From: Chloroflexota bacterium
GTDB lineage: Bacteria; Chloroflexota; UBA6077; CF-72
Assembly (NCBI GenBank): GCA_019239775.1
Contig: JAFAZN010000241.1
Span: 1-38,557 of the forward strand
DNA: 38,557 nucleotides
Direction of reading: 5' to 3'
A program made the translations under genes and the position numbers. Below, one piece after another: positions 30,774-38,529 of the stretch; within the stretch, counting starts at the first letter, position 1, and each line of letters begins with the position of its first letter. Below the pieces are notes generated by a model, which ran no database searches, was not told the origin of the DNA, and was given only the letters and a program-made list of their open reading frames with translations.

Positions 30774-31736
30774 TTAAGCGGTGGCGGCGACCGTTGCGCG
30801 GCGGCGGAAGGGCCACAGCCAGTTCAGCTCGCCAAAGTGCCAGCTGACCAGCAGCATGCTCGCGATGAAAATTGACGAATAGGTCCCGGTGGTGATGCCG
30901 ATCAGCAGCGCCAGCACGAACGTACGGATGGTCACCCCACCGAAGAGCATGAGCACCACCAGCGTGAGGATCACCGTCAAAGATGTATTCAACGAGCGGG
31001 TGAGCGTCTGCGCCAGCGAATGATTGACGACGTCCTCGAACCGCTCACCCGAGCGACGGATGAAGTTCTCGCGCACACGATCGAATACGACGATCGTGTC
31101 GTGGACCGAGAACCCGATGACCGTCAAAACGGCCACGATGAACGTCGATTCCAGTTCGACCTCCGCTGGGAACAGGCGCCCGAGGATTGAGAAGATGCCG
31201 AGCACGATGAGCGCGTCGTGCAATAGCGCGACGATGGCTGTCGTTCCGTAGCGTATCGGGTGCGAAACCTTGTTGAAGGCCCACCACAGGTAGCCGAGGA
31301 TAAAGACCGAGGCGGCAGCGACAGCGAGAACCGCGAGGCGCACGATCTGCTCCGCGACGAGCGGCGAGATCTGGTCGAGGTTGAGGACCTGCATCGGACC
31401 GAACTGGTTCGTGAGCGCGTCCTGGATCTGCTGTTGCTCGGAGCTCGACACGCCTGAGTCGGTTTGCTGCGGCTGCGCGAGGGGCTTGGTACGAACCACG
31501 AAGGTGTTGTCGGTCGACTGTTGAATCACCGCTTCTGAGTGACCGAGCTGGTCGAAGGCGGAACGCAGCTGATCGACGTCGACCGGATTGTCGAACTGGA
31601 TGGTCATGTTGGTGCCGCTGGTGAAGTCGATCCCTGGGTTCAGCCCACCTGGCAGCGCAAGCGAGATGATGCCCGGCACCAGAAACACCGCTGATAGCAG
31701 GTAGAAGTACAGCCGATTGCGCACGAAGTCGAACAT
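30774..31736 (-). CDS. secF: Protein translocase subunit SecF
   Basis: A 320-residue membrane protein of the SecDF proton-driven translocation motor. The first helix (FYLLSAVFLVPGIISLAL) precedes the P4-like region with PGIDFTSGTNMTIQFDNPV. The membrane core has the family motif TVIGFSVHDTIVVFDRVREN (about 205-224) and the amphipathic RSGERFEDVVNHSLAQTLTRSLNTSLTVI. SecF pulls preproteins across the membrane after SecYEG. It starts 6 nt after secD and ends 9 nt from convergent manC. Confidence 0.95.
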   Translation of the reverse strand: MFDFVRNRLYFYLLSAVFLVPGIISLALPGGLNPGIDFTSGTNMTIQFDNPVDVDQLRSAFDQLGHSEAVIQQSTDNTFVVRTKPLAQPQQTDSGVSSSEQQQIQDALTNQFGPMQVLNLDQISPLVAEQIVRLAVLAVAAASVFILGYLWWAFNKVSHPIRYGTTAIVALLHDALIVLGIFSILGRLFPAEVELESTFIVAVLTVIGFSVHDTIVVFDRVRENFIRRSGERFEDVVNHSLAQTLTRSLNTSLTVILTLVVLMLFGGVTIRTFVLALLIGITTGTYSSIFIASMLLVSWHFGELNWLWPFRRRATVAATA

Positions 31737-31742
31737 GACCGC

Positions 31743-33140
31743 CTACCCCCGAGTGCCCGCAACGGCGGCTCGTCGCGACGTGCCAGTCGTCACACCACCG
31801 ATCTGGTTGGGCGCGATGTGCATGCCAAACAAACGTGGACTGTGAGCCCAGGTTTGCGCCAGCACGATCTCGAGGAAGGTGCGCGTGACGAAGATCGCAC
31901 TGAACAGCGAGATCACGACGCCGATAGCAAGCACCAGTGCGAAGCCCATGATGATCGTGGCGCCGAACTGCTGGCCAAAAAAGTACAGCACCGCGCAGGT
32001 GATCAGGGTGGAGGTGTTCGAGTCGCGGATCGACGGCCAGGCCCGATCTTCGCCGGCGCGAATGGCGGCGGCGATCGTTTTACCGCTGCGTAGCTCCTCT
32101 TTCATGCGCTCGAAGATCAGGATGTTCGCGTCAACCGCCATGCCGACCGACAGGATGAAGCCCGCGATGCCAGCCAACGTAAGCGTGACCGGGATCAGCT
32201 TGAACACCGCCAGCGTGACCAGCGCGTAGACAATCAGCGCGCAGGAGGCGGCCAGGCCAGGCAGACGGTAATAGAGCAGCATGAACAGGATCACCACCAG
32301 GAGCGCCAGCTCGCCGGCGACGATGCTCTTGTGCACGGAGTCGGCACCAAGGGTGGCGTCGACGGTTGACTCGGATTGGATACTGATCGGCACTGGCAAC
32401 GCGCCGGCGTTCAGCTGCAGCGCCAACAAGCGCGCCTGGTCGAGCGAGAGGCCGGTAATTACACCGTTGTCCGTCAGCACCGCCTGCACGGTAGGCGCCG
32501 AGATCTGCTGGCCGTCCAGGAAGATGCCCAGCGGCTTGCCCACGAGCCGCTGCGTGATCTGGCCAAAAAGCGTGGCCCCGTCGCTGTTGAACTGAAACGC
32601 CACCTCCGGCAGACCAGCGTTGCCCTGGAAGGTGACCTGCTGTCGGCCCGGCATGAGGTAATTGCCTGTCAGCGGGACGGTCTGTCCGTTGAGCTGCCCA
32701 GTGGATGGAACCCAGTTGCCGGTGGCGTCCTGCTCCTTGAACTCCAGTTTGGCCGTTTGACCGATGAGCTGCTTGGCCTGTTCGGTGTCTTTGAGGCCCG
32801 GGAGCTGAACGATGATCCGGTCGGTTCCGAGCTGCTGGATTTCGGGCTCGGCGACGCCGTACGCATTCACACGCCGCTCGATGACGTTCAAGACGCCCTG
32901 CATGGCCTGATCGGCGGTGACGCCCGGCGGGAGCTGGCTGAGGTCCGCCTGCAGGGTGAGCTGGGTGCCGCCCTGGAGATCGAGGCCAAGCTTGGCGCCC
33001 TGTCTGACGAAACTGCCGATGTGAATGCCCGGGTTGGCGGGCAGCGCATCACCACCAGGGATGTAGTTACCCGGCTTCTGCGGCCACACCACAAAGGCGG
33101 CAAGCAGAGTCAGAATCACAATAAATATCAGGCGTTTCAT
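31743..33140 (-). CDS. secD: Protein translocase subunit SecD
   Basis: A 465-residue partner of SecF. The first helix is followed by GAKLGLDLQGGTQLTLQAD and VIERRVNAYGVAEPEIQQLGTDRIIVQLPG, the P1 base region. The head has LTDNGVITG and LALQLNAGALPVPI, and the C-terminal helices carry GMAVDANILIFERMKEELRSGKT, the conserved proton-path segment. This is shorter than E. coli SecD (about 615 residues), lacking the long head insert, as is usual in Gram-positive lineages. The start ATG 33140 has weak surroundings. The 122-bp upstream gap (33141-33262) has a possible TAGACT -10 box but no clear -35. Confidence 0.95.
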   Translation of the reverse strand: MKRLIFIVILTLLAAFVVWPQKPGNYIPGGDALPANPGIHIGSFVRQGAKLGLDLQGGTQLTLQADLSQLPPGVTADQAMQGVLNVIERRVNAYGVAEPEIQQLGTDRIIVQLPGLKDTEQAKQLIGQTAKLEFKEQDATGNWVPSTGQLNGQTVPLTGNYLMPGRQQVTFQGNAGLPEVAFQFNSDGATLFGQITQRLVGKPLGIFLDGQQISAPTVQAVLTDNGVITGLSLDQARLLALQLNAGALPVPISIQSESTVDATLGADSVHKSIVAGELALLVVILFMLLYYRLPGLAASCALIVYALVTLAVFKLIPVTLTLAGIAGFILSVGMAVDANILIFERMKEELRSGKTIAAAIRAGEDRAWPSIRDSNTSTLITCAVLYFFGQQFGATIIMGFALVLAIGVVISLFSAIFVTRTFLEIVLAQTWAHSPRLFGMHIAPNQIGGVTTGTSRRAAVAGTRG

Positions 33141-33262
33141 GACCGTGACGGAAGTCTAACGCCTGTTCGCTTTGGCATTCGCAGAACCTGACCTTTGAAG
33201 GGACAACATCCCAATCAGAGTGGGGTCATGGCGTGGGCACGAGTTAGGCCCAAGCGAGGGCG

Positions 33263-33811
33263 TCAGTCGGGTGCTTCGTCGTCTTCGTCTTCAACGATTT
33301 CGCCTGCGGCACGCCGGGCGGCGCGGACGTCGGCTTCGCGTTTACGTAGCGGCTCGGAGCGCTGGAAGGTTTCTGGGATCAGACGATCCACGTAGAGGCG
33401 CCCGTCGAGGTGATCGATCTCGTGCTGTAGCGCTTGCGCAAACAGGCCCTCGGCATCGCGAATGCGCTGCTCCTTGCCATTTCGGTCCAGAGCCTTGACG
33501 GAAACGCGCTCGGCACGATTCACCCGTCCCCAGAACCCGGGCACGGAGAGGCAGCCTTCGTCCAGGTCCACCTCGCCAGAGGACTTCACGATCTCTGGAT
33601 TGATGATCACCGTGATCTTGTCTTCAACTTCGATGACCGCCAGGCGCAGGGGCACGCCGATCTGTGGCGCCGCCAGACCCACACCGGGTGCCTTCTCCAT
33701 GGTCTCAATCATGTCGTCGATCAGCTTCTGGATCGTCCGATCGACCTGACTCACGCGCCTGGCCTTCAGCCGCAAAACAGGATTACCGACGACGAGTATC
33801 GGCCGGATCAC
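33263..33811 (-). CDS. def: Peptide deformylase
   Basis: A 182-residue metalloenzyme removing formyl groups from nascent proteins. The three motifs are GVGLAAPQIGV (about residues 45-55), EGCLSVPG and QALQHEIDHLDGRLYVD (His-Glu-x2-His). The C-terminus is a charged extension ending in acidic residues (EIVEDEDDEAPD). GTG 33811 gives VIRPILVVGNPVLR, the standard N-terminus; the longer frame to 33922 is antisense-free but lacks homology. It overlaps the 3' end of the cobT gene by 29 nt, an unusually long overlap in a run of functionally unrelated genes. Confidence 0.93.
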   Translation of the reverse strand: MIRPILVVGNPVLRLKARRVSQVDRTIQKLIDDMIETMEKAPGVGLAAPQIGVPLRLAVIEVEDKITVIINPEIVKSSGEVDLDEGCLSVPGFWGRVNRAERVSVKALDRNGKEQRIRDAEGLFAQALQHEIDHLDGRLYVDRLIPETFQRSEPLRKREADVRAARRAAGEIVEDEDDEAPD

Positions 33812-34886
33812 AGGTGGTGAGTCTACCGAGGAGGCGATCGTACGCCGCGTCAATCGCAGAGTGGAGCTCTGCCAACGAGCAGCCTGTGGCCAGCAGCGCG
33901 GCGATGCATGCTCCGCCGGCACCGACGCCTTCCTTTACCAGGAAGCGTTCGTAGTCAGCCAAACCCGCATGACCAGACGTCGAGAAGTCGAGGTTGGCGG
34001 CCAGGAGGGGCAGATCGGGCGAGACATCCTGGATGAGGCCAACCACGTCGGCGGACGGATCGTCAATGACCCAACGCGTGGTCCCAACCGCCACGTGGTC
34101 CAGTCGCGCTCCGAGGGCGGTAACCAGGGCGGCAACAGCCACCATTTGCGACCCACCTGCGAGGAGGACATCGCACTCGGCGCCGATGGCCATGCCCGCG
34201 GCCAGCGGCTGCATTGGGTCGCCGACTCGGCTAACGGCCCGCAGGGGATCGCGGAGTCCGTCGCCCGTCATAAGGCCAGCGGCGTCGAGCGCCGCGCGCG
34301 CGACGCGCGTCTTCAACACGTGCGCGTTGCCGGGCATGCTGCCGCTGACGCGGCCTTCCGCGTCGTAGCCAAGAGCAAGCAGCACCGCCAGGGCTGTCGT
34401 CGTGCCGCCAGGCACACTCTCGCCGAGTACAAGGTAATCCGCCTTGGCACCGATCTCACGCCCGAGTTGCAGACCCGTTTCAAAGAGCTGCCATGCGTCG
34501 GATACGGCGGTCCCGAGGTCGATAAGCCCGCCGGGCACATCGCTTGCGCGAATGCACGGTGTTTGGGGCCAGACGCGCAGGCCCGCTCCCACGAAATTTG
34601 CCTCAATGCCGGCCAGGCGCAACGCGGCGCATGTGATGCCCGCCGGCCCAGGTGCGCCGAGTGGGTTCGAAGGAAGTTGCGGGAGACATCGCGGCGCGCC
34701 CAGGAGCACCACTTCGGCGTCGGCCGCTGGTGTCAGTGGCCGCAGCTCTTCGCTCAGGCCGGCGCTCGAAATGCCCGGCAGCAAACACGTGTCGGTATGC
34801 CCCAGCACACACCAGAAACTCGGCCGCAACCCGCGCCAGCGCGACGCCAACGCACGTCCGCGCTCGGCGGCCGCGGCGAACAGCAT
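33783..34886 (-). CDS. NaMN:DMB phosphoribosyltransferase-like CobT (UPF0284/TIGR00303 type)
   Basis: A 367-residue protein of the archaeal/cyanobacterial CobT-like group. It would make the alpha-ribazole phosphate that forms the lower ligand of cobalamin. Recognisable are FWCVLGHTDTCLLPGISSAG, the central YLVLGESVPGGTTTALAVLLALGYDA, SGSMPGNAHVLK and LLAGGSQMVAVAALV. The classical bacterial CobT signature is not present, so this is the UPF0284 version, whose activity is inferred from context. ATG 34886 lies 4 nt after the cobS stop with GAGG upstream; a start at 34955 would overlap cobS. It is followed by def with a 29-nt overlap. Confidence 0.8.
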   Translation of the reverse strand: MLFAAAAERGRALASRWRGLRPSFWCVLGHTDTCLLPGISSAGLSEELRPLTPAADAEVVLLGAPRCLPQLPSNPLGAPGPAGITCAALRLAGIEANFVGAGLRVWPQTPCIRASDVPGGLIDLGTAVSDAWQLFETGLQLGREIGAKADYLVLGESVPGGTTTALAVLLALGYDAEGRVSGSMPGNAHVLKTRVARAALDAAGLMTGDGLRDPLRAVSRVGDPMQPLAAGMAIGAECDVLLAGGSQMVAVAALVTALGARLDHVAVGTTRWVIDDPSADVVGLIQDVSPDLPLLAANLDFSTSGHAGLADYERFLVKEGVGAGGACIAALLATGCSLAELHSAIDAAYDRLLGRLTTCDPADTRRR

Positions 34887-34890
34887 CGCC

Positions 34891-35652
34891 TCAGGTTGTG
34901 ACAAGCGCGCCGCCCACCCACACGAGCGTTTCAGTGAGCTCGCAGACGGCTCCATAGCAATCGCCGGTGAGGCCCGGAAGCAGCGTGCACAGCCAGCGGC
35001 CTATTCCGTAGGCCGCTACGACCGACACCGCCGCACAGGCAACACCGATGGGGCCGATCACCACGCATGCTGCCAGCGGCAACACGCTCGCGAGTGCTAA
35101 CGCACCAGGCGTGGCCGCGGTCTTGAGAGGTGCGCCCAGCCCGCTCGCGCGTCCGTACGGAAACACGGTTGCAAGGAAAACGATGGTCCATCTGCCAAGC
35201 GTTGGCGCCAGCAAGAGAAGACCAGGCCGAAGGCCTGGTGACAGGCCGTCGAGCGCGGCCACTTTGAGCGCGAAAACGCTTACCAGACCAACCACGCCGA
35301 ACGCACCTGCCCGCGGATCGCGCATGATCTCGAGCCGTCGCTCTGGCGACGCGTGCCCAAAAACCGCGTCGCACGTGTCCATCAGTCCATCGGCGTGGAG
35401 CGCGCCGGTCAAGGCCAGTAACAGGACGACCAGCAGCGTGCTCTCTAGGATCGGTGGCGCGTCGATCCAACGCAGGCCCAAGTCAACCGCGCCGAGAATC
35501 GCGCCGAGGATCGCACCAACCACCGGCATCCAGACAACCGTGCCGGAGAGTGGATGGCTGCCAGCGCCAACCGGGATGCGTGTGAGGAACTGGACCGCGC
35601 CAAGAAAGCCGCGCGGGTCAACCGCGCTGAGTCGCAAGCCCCCGTGCGTCAC
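34891..35652 (-). CDS. cobS: Adenosylcobinamide-GDP ribazoletransferase
   Basis: A 253-residue integral membrane enzyme that joins adenosylcobinamide-GDP (CobU product) and alpha-ribazole to form adenosylcobalamin. The N-terminal FLGAVQFLTRIPVG is standard, then ALTGALHADGLMDTCDAVFGHASPERRLEIMRDPRAGAFG carries the conserved HxDGLxDxxDxxxxxxxxxRxLxIMxDxxxGxxG substrate-binding motif. Hydrophobic segments flank it, and GLTGDCYGA is near the C-terminus. GTG 35652 overlaps gmd by 35 nt; TTG 35637 is an alternative. No cobalamin riboswitch is visible upstream. Confidence 0.93.
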   Translation of the reverse strand: MTHGGLRLSAVDPRGFLGAVQFLTRIPVGAGSHPLSGTVVWMPVVGAILGAILGAVDLGLRWIDAPPILESTLLVVLLLALTGALHADGLMDTCDAVFGHASPERRLEIMRDPRAGAFGVVGLVSVFALKVAALDGLSPGLRPGLLLLAPTLGRWTIVFLATVFPYGRASGLGAPLKTAATPGALALASVLPLAACVVIGPIGVACAAVSVVAAYGIGRWLCTLLPGLTGDCYGAVCELTETLVWVGGALVTT

Positions 35653-36700
35653 TGGGCACCAATTGTCGCACCCGCTGTCGCCAGTACTCGAGCAAGTCGG
35701 CCATCGTCTTTTCGAATGGGATCGTCGGCTCCCACTCTGTCGCGGCTTTGAATTTGTCCACGTTGGCCCATAGCAAGCGCACGTCGCTTGGTCGCATGCG
35801 GGATGGGTCCTGCTCGACAGTGATCCGTGCGGTCGTGTGGCTCAGCAAGATGTCCAGCATGTCGCCGACGCGCATGCAGCTTCCGCGTCCGACGTTGTAC
35901 ACCTCGCCCGGCGTGCCCTTCTCGGTTGCGAGCCAGTAGGCGCGCACCATGTCGCGTGTATCGGTCCAGTCGCGCTTCGAATCCAGGTCACCGCCCTGCA
36001 GTACGGGATCCTGCAAGCCTGCCTCGATCTGGGCGATCTGTTTGGCGAAGCTGCTCGTGGCAAAGACCTGACCGCGACGCGGCCCGGTGTGGTTGAAACC
36101 GCGTGTGACGATGCACTTCATGCCGTAGCTGCGGAAGTACTGGATGGCGAGCGTTTCCTGGGCAACTTTGCTGACCGCATACGGGCTGAGCGGGCGCATC
36201 GGATTGGTTTCGGCGATCGGTGCCTCATCGGGATAGACCAGGCCGTATTCCTCACTCGAACCGGCGATATGGATCTCGGGATCTAACCTCGATTCGCGTA
36301 TCGCCTCGAAGAGGTTGACTTCGGAGACCACGTTATTAGTCAGCGTCGCGGCTGGCGCGGTCCAGCTCGTTGGAACGAAGCTCTGAGCGGCGAGATGAAA
36401 GATGCGATCCGGCCGAACCGCGCGAATCACCCCGCGAACAGCGCTGGCATCCTGCAGCTCGCAATCGATGACGGTGACGTGTCTGTCTTTGACGAAGCGG
36501 CGCAGGCTCGGTTCGTCGGTGATGCGCTGGCCCTCGTCCAGCACGTTGAGCTTGCCCCGCGCACGCAGATCCTGCAGGTTGTCGAGTTTGCTGCGCCAGC
36601 GAAACGTGCCGAAGACCTCGACGTCCGGATGATGATCGACGAGATACTCGGCCAGGAAGCTCCCCGCCATCCCGGTAATGCCAGTTATCAGGACGCGCAC
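35618..36700 (-). CDS. GDP-mannose 4,6-dehydratase-like protein
   Basis: A 360-residue extended SDR. The N-terminus is RVLITGITGMAGSFLAEYLV, the GxTGxxGSxLAE form of GDP-mannose dehydratases, followed by IFHLAAQSFVPTSW and the catalytic set GSSEEYG, SPYAVSKVAQE (Tyr-x3-Lys). The C-terminal domain has NHTGPRRGQVFATSSFAKQIA and DSKRDWTDTRDMVRAYWLA, close to Gmd. It would convert GDP-mannose to GDP-4-keto-6-deoxymannose. The start is GTG 36700 with AGGAG upstream, overlapping the rmd stop by 13 nt. It could instead act on a related NDP-sugar, since the conserved Gmd core is only partly matched. Confidence 0.72.
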   Translation of the reverse strand: MRVLITGITGMAGSFLAEYLVDHHPDVEVFGTFRWRSKLDNLQDLRARGKLNVLDEGQRITDEPSLRRFVKDRHVTVIDCELQDASAVRGVIRAVRPDRIFHLAAQSFVPTSWTAPAATLTNNVVSEVNLFEAIRESRLDPEIHIAGSSEEYGLVYPDEAPIAETNPMRPLSPYAVSKVAQETLAIQYFRSYGMKCIVTRGFNHTGPRRGQVFATSSFAKQIAQIEAGLQDPVLQGGDLDSKRDWTDTRDMVRAYWLATEKGTPGEVYNVGRGSCMRVGDMLDILLSHTTARITVEQDPSRMRPSDVRLLWANVDKFKAATEWEPTIPFEKTMADLLEYWRQRVRQLVPSDARGLATQRG

Positions 36701-37644
36701 AATTTCTCCTCTCTGACCTTCTCCCGCCAATATTCGAACGTATCGCGTAGGGTGGTGTGCCGCGGGATGCTGGGCTGCCAGCCTGTGAGCTCAGTGAACT
36801 TGTGGATGTTGGCCTCCTGGCGAGGAATGTCCGCTGGTCGCAGCAGTGCCGGGTCCACACGCGTTTCTGTCTGCACCCGACACAGCCCGACCAGCTCGTC
36901 GACCATATCGGCGATCCGCGTCGATCGCCCACTGCCGAGGTTGTACACGTCGCCGGGGGCACCCAGCGCAAGTGCGAGACGATACGCGCGCACCATGTCC
37001 CTCACGTCCGTGAAATCACGTGAGACACTGAGGTCACCCACGCGCAGGAGCGGCGCGCGCAGGCCAATTTCGATTTCGGCCAGCTGCCGCGCGAAGCTCG
37101 GGATCACAAAGCGCGCATCGTGACCCGGTCCGGTGTGGTTGAAGGGTCGTACGCGGACGACAGGTAGGGCGTACTGCGCAAAATACTGGTAGCCCATCAC
37201 GTCCTGGCCAACTTTGCTGACGGCATACGGTGTTGCCGGCTTCAACGGCACGTTTTCGTGCGTTGGCACGTCTTCGGCGCTGACGCGTCCGTATTCGTCA
37301 CTCGAGCCGACGACCAGCACACGCGGCTTGAGGCCGGCAGCGAGCAACCCCTCGAGCAAGTTGAATTGACAGGCCAGGTTGTTGCAGATCGTTGTCCAAG
37401 GGTCGGCCAGGCTCTCGGCGGGCGAAGATTGGGCGGCCAGGTGATAGACCGCCTCCGGCCGCGTCTCGCGCACGGCGCGCTCCACCGCGGCCCGATCGAA
37501 AAGGTCGACCTGCAGCACGCGAGTGGCGTCCAGGCCGTGCATATCGGCCCGCGCCAGTCCGTACACGTCGTCACCCTCGGACTGCAGATGGCGCCACAGG
37601 TGGCGCCCTACAAACCCGCTCACGCCTGTGATTAGCGCGCGCAT
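36688..37644 (-). CDS. GDP-4-keto-6-deoxy-D-mannose reductase-like protein
   Basis: A 318-residue extended SDR of the Rmd type. ALITGVSGFVGRHLWRHLQ opens the Rossmann fold. The active-site region reads VVGSSDEYGRV and TPYAVSKVGQD, and the C-terminal half has PFNHTGPGHDARFVIPSFARQLAEIE, VSRDFTDVRDMVRAYRLAL and VYNLGSGRSTRIADM. This set is typical of reductases that make GDP-D-rhamnose from the Gmd product. It is a paralogue of the next gene, which overlaps it by 13 nt. ATG 37644 is 60 bp from divergent apt; TACCCT 11 nt upstream may be its -10 box. Confidence 0.75.
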   Translation of the reverse strand: MRALITGVSGFVGRHLWRHLQSEGDDVYGLARADMHGLDATRVLQVDLFDRAAVERAVRETRPEAVYHLAAQSSPAESLADPWTTICNNLACQFNLLEGLLAAGLKPRVLVVGSSDEYGRVSAEDVPTHENVPLKPATPYAVSKVGQDVMGYQYFAQYALPVVRVRPFNHTGPGHDARFVIPSFARQLAEIEIGLRAPLLRVGDLSVSRDFTDVRDMVRAYRLALALGAPGDVYNLGSGRSTRIADMVDELVGLCRVQTETRVDPALLRPADIPRQEANIHKFTELTGWQPSIPRHTTLRDTFEYWREKVREEKLCAS

Positions 37645-37665
37645 GTCTGCGCTTTAGGGTAACGG

Positions 37666-37693
37666 TTGGCTCACGCTCGTAAGCTGCTATCGT
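37666..37693 (+). promoter_or_regulatory. Sigma-70 type promoter of apt
   Basis: TTGGCT (37666-37671), a 16-bp spacer and TATCGT (37688-37693). Transcription would start about 37700, leaving a leader of roughly 5 nt before ATG 37705. It shares a 60-bp intergenic region with the divergent rmd gene. Confidence 0.55.
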
Positions 37694-37704
37694 TGTGTTG
37701 GCCG

Positions 37705-38289
37705 ATGCCCGACCGGTCGAGCTTGGAGCGACGACGGCGACTCAGTGACTCGCTGGGCGACCCACCCTACAGCCCACAGCAACTGGCTTCGCTCATCGAC
37801 GACGTGCCGGATTTCCCCAAAAAGGGAATCCTGTTCAAGGACATCACCACCCTGCTCAAGGACGCGCGCGCGTTCAAGCAGGCCATCGATCAGCTCACTG
37901 AGCTGGTACGCCGATACCAGCCACAACTGGTCATCGGCATGGAATCGCGCGGCTTCATCTTCGCCGCCCCGATCGCCTACCAGCTCGATGCCGGCTTCGT
38001 GCCGGTGCGGAAGCTGGGCAAGCTGCCTGGCGAGGTCATCTCGACGGAATATGACCTCGAGTACGGGACGAACACGCTCGAGCTGCACTCTGACGCCATC
38101 TCACCTGGCGATCGGGTGCTGATCGTGGACGACCTGCTCGCCACCGGCGGCACGGTCTCGGCAACCATAGACCTGGTGCGGCGGCTCGAAGGCGAGGTTG
38201 TGGCGGTCGCCTTCCTGGTTGAGCTCAGCGAGCTCAAAGGCCGCGACCGCCTCGGCGACTACGACGTCGTCTCATTGATCCGTTTCTGA
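37705..38289 (+). CDS. apt: Adenine phosphoribosyltransferase
   Basis: A 194-residue purine-salvage enzyme converting adenine and PRPP to AMP. IDDVPDFPKKGILFKDITTLLKD (about residues 32-54) is the conserved opening. GMESRGFIFAAPIAYQL carries the base-binding region, and RVLIVDDLLATGGTVSAT holds the PRPP-binding acidic pair. It has about 25 residues more than typical at the N-terminus (DRSSLERRRRLSDSLGDPP). ATG 37705 follows the putative promoter at 37666-37693 by 11 nt, with no ribosome site. The 15/16-bp repeat array starts 21 nt after its stop. Confidence 0.93.
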   Translation: MPDRSSLERRRRLSDSLGDPPYSPQQLASLIDDVPDFPKKGILFKDITTLLKDARAFKQAIDQLTELVRRYQPQLVIGMESRGFIFAAPIAYQLDAGFVPVRKLGKLPGEVISTEYDLEYGTNTLELHSDAISPGDRVLIVDDLLATGGTVSATIDLVRRLEGEVVAVAFLVELSELKGRDRLGDYDVVSLIRF

Positions 38290-38310
38290 GACGAACCTCT
38301 GTGGTGATGA

Positions 38311-38514
38311 CCCCTCCGGGGTAAGTCCCTCCGGGGTAAGTCCCTCCGGGAGGTAGTCCCTCCGGGGTAAGTCCCTCCGGGAGGTAGTCCCTCCGGGGTA
38401 AGTCCCTGCGGGAGGTAGTCCCTGCGGGAGGTAGTCCCTCCGGGAGGTAGTCCCTCCGGGAGGTAGTCCCTCCGGGAGGTAAGCCCCGGGGAGAGATAAA
38501 ACCCCTCCGGGAGG
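38311..38514. repeat. 15/16-bp tandem repeat array
   Basis: Eleven contiguous units of two types: A, TCCCTCCGGGGTAAG (15 bp), and B, TCCCTCCGGGAGGTAG (16 bp). The order is A A B A B A B' B' B B B, where B' has TCCCTGCGGG and the last B has one extra A. A degenerate stretch (38484-38501) and a partial unit (38502-38514) follow. Each unit can fold on itself (CCTCC-G-GGAGG in B, CCC-TCC-GGG in A) or pair with the next (GGAGG-TAGTC-CCTCC). The 16-bp unit breaks the reading frame, so it is not coding. It lies between convergent apt and a minus-strand gene end; the rest of 38290-38529 shows no gene. Confidence 0.9.
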
Positions 38515-38529
38515 TGGGCACCTACGGAG

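Noticed and set aside
34887..35652. Cobalamin riboswitch ahead of cobS
   Set aside because: cobS overlaps gmd by 35 nt, so there is no leader in which one could lie, and no B12-box-like sequence was seen.
38311..38514. Terminal repeats as a CRISPR array
   Set aside because: Units are contiguous 15/16-bp copies with no unique spacers, and no cas gene is nearby.
38234..38521. A 95-codon open frame on the minus strand across the terminal repeats, giving a Gly/Pro/Arg/Thr-rich repetitive peptide
   Set aside because: It lies antisense to the end of apt and stays open only because the repeats are GC-rich and lack stops; 16-bp units shift the frame, so the peptide repeat is irregular and no start signal exists.
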